Below, one piece after another: positions 6,695 through 9,273 of a stretch of 9,273 nt of DNA. Below the pieces are notes generated by a model that saw only the letters and a list, made by a program, of their open reading frames with translations, did no database searches and had not been told where the DNA came from. The stretch covers positions 1 through 9,273 of the forward strand of contig CAYQJU010000092.1 in assembly GCA_964417875.1 (NCBI GenBank). Reading direction: 5' to 3'. The stretch's first letter is position 1. Every line of letters begins with the position of its first letter. The DNA comes from ZC4RG30 sp964417875. Its GTDB lineage: Bacteria; Pseudomonadota; Gammaproteobacteria; Steroidobacterales; Steroidobacteraceae. The translations under genes and the position numbers were made by a program.

Positions 6695-6891
6695 GTCCCT
6701 GCGCCGCCTGCGGTGTTCGACACGCGGATCGGGTTACCTCGGACCCTAATTGAAACACCCAGGGGCGGGCTTTGTGGATGTGCTGTGCATGTCCGCCTCG
6801 TGCGGGAAGCCTTACCTTCCGCATGCCTGCCCCACCTTGTTGCTCCGGTTCGAGAGCAACGGTCCGCACCGGCACCTGCGGGTGGCGTCTT
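6695..6891 (+). ncRNA. ssrS: 6S RNA
   Basis: About 195 nt between zapA and fau, the conserved place of ssrS. 6S RNA mimics an open promoter, binds sigma-70 RNA polymerase and dampens housekeeping transcription in stationary phase. The fold can be drawn by hand. The closing stem pairs 6702-6715 with 6873-6887, with a few G-U pairs and one bulge. A second stem pairs 6724-6731 with 6860-6867. A large central bubble follows (6732-6761 against 6834-6859). The apical stem pairs 6762-6770 with 6825-6833. On the 3' side of the bubble a small hairpin (6839-6845 with 6854-6860) can form, a known 6S trait, sharing base 6860 with the second stem. GAAGCCTTA (6806-6814) is the motif also present in E. coli 6S RNA. 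The ends are estimates of a few bases. Confidence 0.93.
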
Positions 6892-6933
6892 TCCTCTTCA
6901 CTGGCGCGGCCTTCCTGCCCGCCCTCCCCAGCC

Positions 6934-7560
6934 TTGAGCCACCCCGACCCGCAGCATGAAGAACGGCGGCGGCTGCGTCGCGAACTGCGCGCGCGGCGCC
7001 GGGCCATCCAGGGCGTGGAACGCGCGCGCAAGGGACGGGAGCTGGCGCGCCGCGTCGATGCACTGCGTCTGCTGGCTCCCGGCCGGCGCATCGGCCTCTA
7101 TCTTTCCACCGATGAAGAGATCGACACCGGCGCATTGCTCGAGCTCGCCCGCCGGCGCGGTTGCCGGGTCTCGCTGCCGCGCGTCACCAGCCTGCGCCAT
7201 GACCGCATGCACTTCTTCGACCTCGGCTCTGCGGTACGGCGCGGCGCCTTCGGCATCCTCGAGCCCGGTGGCGGAACACCGCGACCGGCGCGCGAGCTCG
7301 ATGTGATCTTCATGCCGCTGGTCGGCTTCGATGCACGCGGCAACCGCATCGGCATGGGGCGCGGCTTCTATGACCGGCATCTGGCCTTCCGCCGCCACCT
7401 TTTATATTGCCGTCGTCCCCTGCTGGTGGGACTCGCCTATGCCGTGCAGCAGGTGCCTGCACTGCCCGATGCACCTCATGATGTTCCCCTCGATGCGATT
7501 GTGACCGAGTACTCATCCCTGCGATTCGACCGAAGGACCCCCCGATGCGCCGTTGGCTGA
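6934..7560 (+). CDS. fau: 5-formyltetrahydrofolate cyclo-ligase
   Basis: 208 residues from the chosen TTG. The enzyme uses ATP to turn 5-formyl-THF into 5,10-methenyl-THF, returning a stored folate to the one-carbon pool. Diagnostic parts are the basic N-terminal ERRRLRRELRARRRAI, GLYLSTDEEIDT (54-65), the glycine-rich substrate loop GFDARGNRIGMGRGFYDRHL (131-150), and HDVPLDAIVTE (182-192) near the end. The frame is open back into the 6S gene. The TTG at 6934 is chosen because it lies beyond the 6S 3' end and gives the normal length, but it has no clear Shine-Dalgarno. Its place after 6S RNA matches E. coli fau (ygfA). The 3' end overlaps the next gene by 16 bp. Confidence 0.93.
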   Translation: MSHPDPQHEERRRLRRELRARRRAIQGVERARKGRELARRVDALRLLAPGRRIGLYLSTDEEIDTGALLELARRRGCRVSLPRVTSLRHDRMHFFDLGSAVRRGAFGILEPGGGTPRPARELDVIFMPLVGFDARGNRIGMGRGFYDRHLAFRRHLLYCRRPLLVGLAYAVQQVPALPDAPHDVPLDAIVTEYSSLRFDRRTPRCAVG

Positions 7561-8015
7561 TGAAGAGCGAGCCCGACACCTTCGGCATCGATGACCTGGC
7601 GGCATCCCCCCGACGCACCACCAGCTGGGAGGGGGTGCGCAACTACCAGGCACGCAACATGCTGCGCGACGGGATGAAGGTGGGTGACCTCGCCTTCTTC
7701 TATCACTCCTCCTGTCCCGAGCCGGGCATCGCCGGCATCGTCGAGGTGGTGCGCGAAGGTTATCCGGATGCCTCGGCCTGGCAACGCGGCAGTCCCTACT
7801 ACGATGCAAAAAGCCTTGAAAACAAGCCACTTTGGTACACGGTTGACGTGCGGCTGAAGGACCGGTGGCCGGCCGTGCTGCCATTGACCAGGCTTCGCGA
7901 GCATGCCGACGGGAAGCTTGCCGACATGTTGCTGCTCCGTCGCGGCAACCGCCTGTCGATCACGCCGGTGGATGCCGCGCACTGGAAGTTCATCCTCTCG
8001 CTTGCGAAGCGATGA
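7545..8015 (+). CDS. EVE domain-containing protein
   Basis: 156 residues, one complete EVE domain of the thymocyte nuclear protein 1 type. Recognised from WLMKSEPDTFGIDDL (4-18), TSWEGVRNYQARNMLRDGMKVGD (26-48), the FFYHSS strand, and GIAGIVEVVREGYPD (61-75). EVE domains share the PUA-like fold of YTH readers and are thought to bind modified bases in DNA or RNA. The pocket-lining WEGVRNYQARN stretch is intact. AAGGA lies seven bases before the ATG, which is inside the end of fau, so the two are probably co-transcribed. Solitary EVE proteins near fau and zapA occur in other proteobacteria as core genes, so this is not by itself a defence island. The ligand is unknown. Confidence 0.94.
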   Translation: MRRWLMKSEPDTFGIDDLAASPRRTTSWEGVRNYQARNMLRDGMKVGDLAFFYHSSCPEPGIAGIVEVVREGYPDASAWQRGSPYYDAKSLENKPLWYTVDVRLKDRWPAVLPLTRLREHADGKLADMLLLRRGNRLSITPVDAAHWKFILSLAKR

Positions 8016-8022
8016 CCACCAA

Positions 8023-8046
8023 GGCATCGATGGATGCATCGATGCC
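8023..8046. repeat. Perfect 10-bp inverted repeat, possible terminator or operator
   Basis: GGCATCGATG, four-base spacer GATG, CATCGATGCC. It lies eight bases after the EVE stop. It also contains two direct copies of the 8-bp palindrome CATCGATG, twelve bases apart. No T-run follows, so intrinsic termination is uncertain; an operator or a 3' stabilising hairpin is possible. Confidence 0.6.
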
Positions 8047-8113
8047 GGACATACACCGACATGAAGCATCGGCATTCACCACCGATGGACCTTCGTCATC
8101 AATGATGGATGTC

Positions 8114-8140
8114 GATGCCATCGATCATCGAGATGGCATC
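8114..8140. repeat. Perfect 9-bp inverted repeat
   Basis: GATGCCATC and GATGGCATC flank a nine-base loop. It lies about 35 bp upstream of the -35 of the micropeptide promoter, so it could be a regulator site or a hairpin in read-through RNA. No known motif recognised. Confidence 0.55.
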
Positions 8141-8141
8141 A

Positions 8142-8159
8142 CGTTGCCTGCATGCAACG
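8142..8159. repeat. 6-bp inverted repeat CGTTGC/GCAACG
   Basis: CGTTGC (8142-8147) and GCAACG (8154-8159) with a six-base loop, 15 bases upstream of the -35 box at 8175. Short enough to arise by chance; listed because it is the third inverted repeat in this stretch. Confidence 0.35.
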
Positions 8160-8174
8160 GCGCTACCAGCTTGC

Positions 8175-8202
8175 TTGTAATTTGGCAACGCGTGTATATA
8201 CT
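8175..8202 (+). promoter_or_regulatory. Promoter of the lysine-rich micropeptide gene
   Basis: TTGTAA (8175-8180), a 16-nt AT-containing spacer and TATACT (8197-8202). This is the best sigma-70 match seen in the window. Transcription would start near 8208-8210, giving a leader of about 30 bases before the ATG at 8238. Confidence 0.65.
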
Positions 8203-8237
8203 CGGTCCCCGGACTAACCTGTAACTGGAGAACTGTC

Positions 8238-8288
8238 ATGGCGAAAGCCAAGAAGAAGGCCAAGAAGAAGGCCGCTAAGAAGAAGTAA
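8238..8288 (+). CDS. 16-residue lysine/alanine micropeptide (MAKAKKKAKKKAAKKK)
   Basis: Sixteen codons then TAA. The product has ten lysines, five alanines and the initiator methionine, with no other residue. It resembles one repeat unit of the lysine/alanine tails of bacterial histone H1-like and AlgP-type proteins. GGAG (8227-8230) sits seven bases before the ATG, a good promoter lies about 35 bp upstream, and a strong hairpin follows the stop, so it looks like a complete small transcription unit. The coding DNA is built of GCC AAG AAG AAG repeats, two of them exact (8247-8258, 8259-8270). At neutral pH the peptide would be strongly cationic. Nucleic-acid or ribosome binding is inference; no function is known to me. 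Alternatively the transcript is a small RNA and the ORF is incidental, or a relic of a longer basic protein. Confidence 0.7.
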   Translation: MAKAKKKAKKKAAKKK

Positions 8289-8296
8289 CTTCTTCT
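8278..8296 (+). repeat. 8-bp inverted repeat centred on the micropeptide stop codon
   Basis: AGAAGAAG (8278-8285), TAA stop (8286-8288) as spacer, CTTCTTCT (8289-8296). The CUUCUUCU segment could equally pair with the two earlier AAGAAGAAG runs (8250-8258, 8262-8270), and its last two bases are also the first of the next hairpin, so the structures may compete. Confidence 0.6.
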
Positions 8297-8339
8297 GGTG
8301 ACCGGCGGATCAGGATCAAACCTCCCGCCGGTTCACCAG
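8295..8339 (+). terminator. Long hairpin downstream of the micropeptide gene
   Basis: CTGGTGACCGGCGG (8295-8308) pairs with CCGCCGGTTCACCAG (8325-8339), 14 pairs with one bulged base and a 16-nt loop. It starts six bases after the stop. It is a strong stem but is not followed by a T-run, so it may be a factor-assisted terminator or an RNA-stabilising structure. Confidence 0.6.
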
Positions 8340-8353
8340 ACAAGCTACTTGCC

Positions 8354-8379
8354 ACTGTGCCCGCGTAAGCGGGCACAGT
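8354..8379 (+). terminator. Perfect 11-bp hairpin with GUAA tetraloop before rpiA
   Basis: ACTGTGCCCGC (8354-8364), loop GTAA, GCGGGCACAGT (8369-8379), then CATTTCC. The GC-rich perfect stem and stable GNRA loop suit a terminator for the upstream unit, though the following T-run is only three bases. It ends 38 bp before the rpiA ATG, so attenuation of rpiA is an alternative. Confidence 0.55.
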
Positions 8380-8417
8380 CATTTCCGGACCCTGTAAACC
8401 CAGCATCAAACAAGGCA

Positions 8418-9089
8418 ATGAACGAACAGCAGCGGTTGAAGCAACAGGTCGGCGCAGCGGCGCTCACCTTCCTCGAAGAGGGCATGATCCTGGGCGTCGG
8501 CACCGGCTCGACCGTCAACGCCATGCTCGACCAGCTCGAAGCATGGGCACCACGACTGAAGGGAGCGGTGTCCAGTTCCGAGGCATCCACGCTCCGCCTT
8601 CGCCAGCTCGGCATCCCGGTGCTCGACCTGAACGAGGTCGAAGACCTCGGGGTCTATATAGATGGAGCCGACGAGAGCAACCGGCGACTGGAGCTGATCA
8701 AGGGGGGAGGCGCCGCGCTGACGCGCGAGAAGATCATCGCCGCCGCCGCGCGTCGCTTCATCTGCATTGCCGATGAGTCGAAGCTGGTGGACTGCCTCGG
8801 TCGCTTCCCGTTGCCGGTCGAGGTGATCCCGATGGCACGCAACCTGGTGGCGCTCGAGCTCTCGCGCCTCGGCGGCCGTCCCGTGCATCGCACCGGCGTG
8901 GTCACCGACAACGGCAACCACATCCTCGACGTGCATGACCTGGCCATCGAGCAGGCGCGGGACCTGGAGACCCGCATCAACCAGATCACCGGCGTGGTGA
9001 CGGCGGGACTGTTCGCGCACCGTCCGGCCGATGTACTGCTGCTGGGCACGGCATCGGGCGTGCGCCGCATCGACCGCCCGGCAGGCTGA
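8418..9089 (+). CDS. rpiA: Ribose-5-phosphate isomerase A
   Basis: 223 residues, normal for RpiA. It interconverts ribose 5-phosphate and ribulose 5-phosphate in the non-oxidative pentose phosphate pathway. Phosphate loop GVGTGSTV (26-33), SSSEAST (52-58), catalytic YIDGADE (80-86), KGGGAALTREK (95-105) with the expected lysine K95 and glutamate E104, ICIADESKLV (115-124) and VTDNGNHILDV (162-172) are all present. The ATG at 8418 is chosen because the reading frame upstream runs through the hairpin, and because the protein then starts at the same distance from GVGTGST as E. coli RpiA. AAGG lies only two bases before the ATG, so the ribosome site is weak. No convincing promoter was found between the hairpin and the start. 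Confidence 0.96.
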   Translation: MNEQQRLKQQVGAAALTFLEEGMILGVGTGSTVNAMLDQLEAWAPRLKGAVSSSEASTLRLRQLGIPVLDLNEVEDLGVYIDGADESNRRLELIKGGGAALTREKIIAAAARRFICIADESKLVDCLGRFPLPVEVIPMARNLVALELSRLGGRPVHRTGVVTDNGNHILDVHDLAIEQARDLETRINQITGVVTAGLFAHRPADVLLLGTASGVRRIDRPAG

Positions 9090-9139
9090 CCGGGGATTCC
9101 CGGATCCGCGTGACGCATTGCGCGCCGCCGCGTGTCGAT

Positions 9140-9169
9140 TTGCCGGCCGGCCGGGGGGACTGCTAGTCT
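9140..9169 (+). promoter_or_regulatory. Putative extended -10 promoter placing the start at the ATG of the 29-codon ORF
   Basis: TTGCCG (9140-9145), an 18-nt spacer ending in TGC (9161-9163), and TAGTCT (9164-9169). Six bases then precede the ATG at 9176, so the transcript would begin at the start codon. The spacer contains three CCGG units in a row (9143-9154 includes the end of the -35). Confidence 0.5.
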
Positions 9170-9175
9170 TGGCCC

Positions 9176-9265
9176 ATGCGTCAACAGCAGCACACAATCG
9201 CCTTGGCCGTCCCCGGCCGCGAGCTGCCGCTTGCGCGCCTGCACCTGCGCCGCCCGGCGCACTGA
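9176..9265 (+). CDS. Possible 29-residue leader or small protein at window edge
   Basis: ATG to TGA, 29 codons, beginning MRQQQHTIALAV and ending LHLRRPAH. It is listed because a good promoter-like element sits directly in front of it. The sequence is not recognised. It has no run of one amino acid of the sort that marks classical attenuation leaders, no signal peptide and no clear domain. A GGCCG/CGGCC hairpin (9205-9218) lies within it. It may be a leader ORF for a gene beyond the window, or a chance ORF downstream of a real transcription start. The gene it might control is not visible. Confidence 0.3.
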   Translation: MRQQQHTIALAVPGRELPLARLHLRRPAH

Positions 9266-9273
9266 TCGACTGC

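Larger units (their letters stand above)
8016..8237 (+). other. Gene-free region with CATC/GATG-rich inverted repeats
   Basis: 222 bp between the EVE gene and the micropeptide ORF, visibly less GC-rich than the genes around it. CATC and GATG words recur throughout, forming three inverted repeats (8023-8046, 8114-8140, 8142-8159). The right end holds the promoter and leader of the micropeptide ORF. A frame from an ATG overlapping the EVE stop (8012) stays open to the TAA at 8222-8224, but its codon use is unlike the neighbours and it looks non-coding. Confidence 0.6.

Noticed and set aside
6772..6933. Upstream extension of the fau reading frame
   Set aside because: These codons coincide with the 3' half of 6S RNA and do not resemble the N-terminus of the cyclo-ligase family.
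8012..8224. 70-codon open frame starting with an ATG overlapping the EVE stop and ending 13 bases before the micropeptide ATG
   Set aside because: My hand count gives about 56% G/C at third codon positions, far below the neighbouring genes, with many GCA, CGA, ATA and TCA codons. It runs through the inverted repeats and the promoter of the next unit, and the product MTTKASMDASMPDI... is low in complexity and unrecognised. Conservation could revive it.
8238..8288. Micropeptide ORF as simple-repeat noise
   Set aside because: AAG repeats alone could give an open frame, but the separate promoter, Shine-Dalgarno spacing and following hairpin argue for a real unit, so it was kept as a feature.
7545..8417. 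Defence island or modification system around the EVE gene
   Set aside because: No nuclease, methyltransferase, helicase or mobile-element gene is nearby. The neighbours are fau and rpiA.
9090..9103. CCGGG-GATT-CCCGG hairpin right after the rpiA stop as a terminator
   Set aside because: Only five pairs and no T-run. It is too weak in DNA this GC-rich to claim.

Overview
The window is GC-rich bacterial chromosome packed with housekeeping genes. Gene content and order point to a gammaproteobacterium. The minus-strand order ygfB-pepP-ubiH-ubiI, facing away from zapA-6S RNA-fau, is the arrangement known from Escherichia coli. The IspG C-terminus, the short coiled-coil gene before zapA and the EVE-domain gene after fau suggest the Xanthomonadales/Nevskiales side of the class. 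That finer placement is inference from remembered protein similarity.

Layout. (1) Plus strand, 1-1644: the last 59 codons of ispG, a CPBP-type membrane protease and phhB, each overlapping the next by a few bases. (2) Minus strand, 6057-1604: ygfB, pepP, ubiH and a ubiI-like gene, a tight operon with overlaps of a few bases or a 4-base gap. Its 3' end runs 41 bp into phhB from the opposite side. The two flavin monooxygenases hydroxylate the ubiquinone ring. (3) Plus strand, 6143-8015: a ZapB-like coiled-coil gene, zapA, 6S RNA (ssrS), fau and an EVE-domain gene. An 85-bp divergent promoter region separates this block from ygfB. (4) 8016-8417: about 400 bp with no conventional gene. It holds several inverted repeats rich in CATC/GATG, then a compact transcription unit (promoter, Shine-Dalgarno, 16-codon ORF, hairpin) encoding MAKAKKKAKKKAAKKK, then a perfect GUAA-loop hairpin. 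(5) 8418-9089: rpiA. (6) 9090-9273: a promoter-like element that would start transcription at the ATG of a 29-codon ORF, near the window edge.

Most of the window is ordinary core metabolism: isoprenoid and ubiquinone synthesis, pterin recycling, folate salvage, pentose phosphate pathway, Z-ring assembly and RNA polymerase control by 6S RNA. No mobile element, CRISPR array, tRNA or rRNA was seen. The least explained part is 8016-8417, with the lysine-rich micropeptide gene and its surrounding RNA structures. Second is the leaderless-type promoter geometry shared by phhB and the terminal 29-codon ORF.
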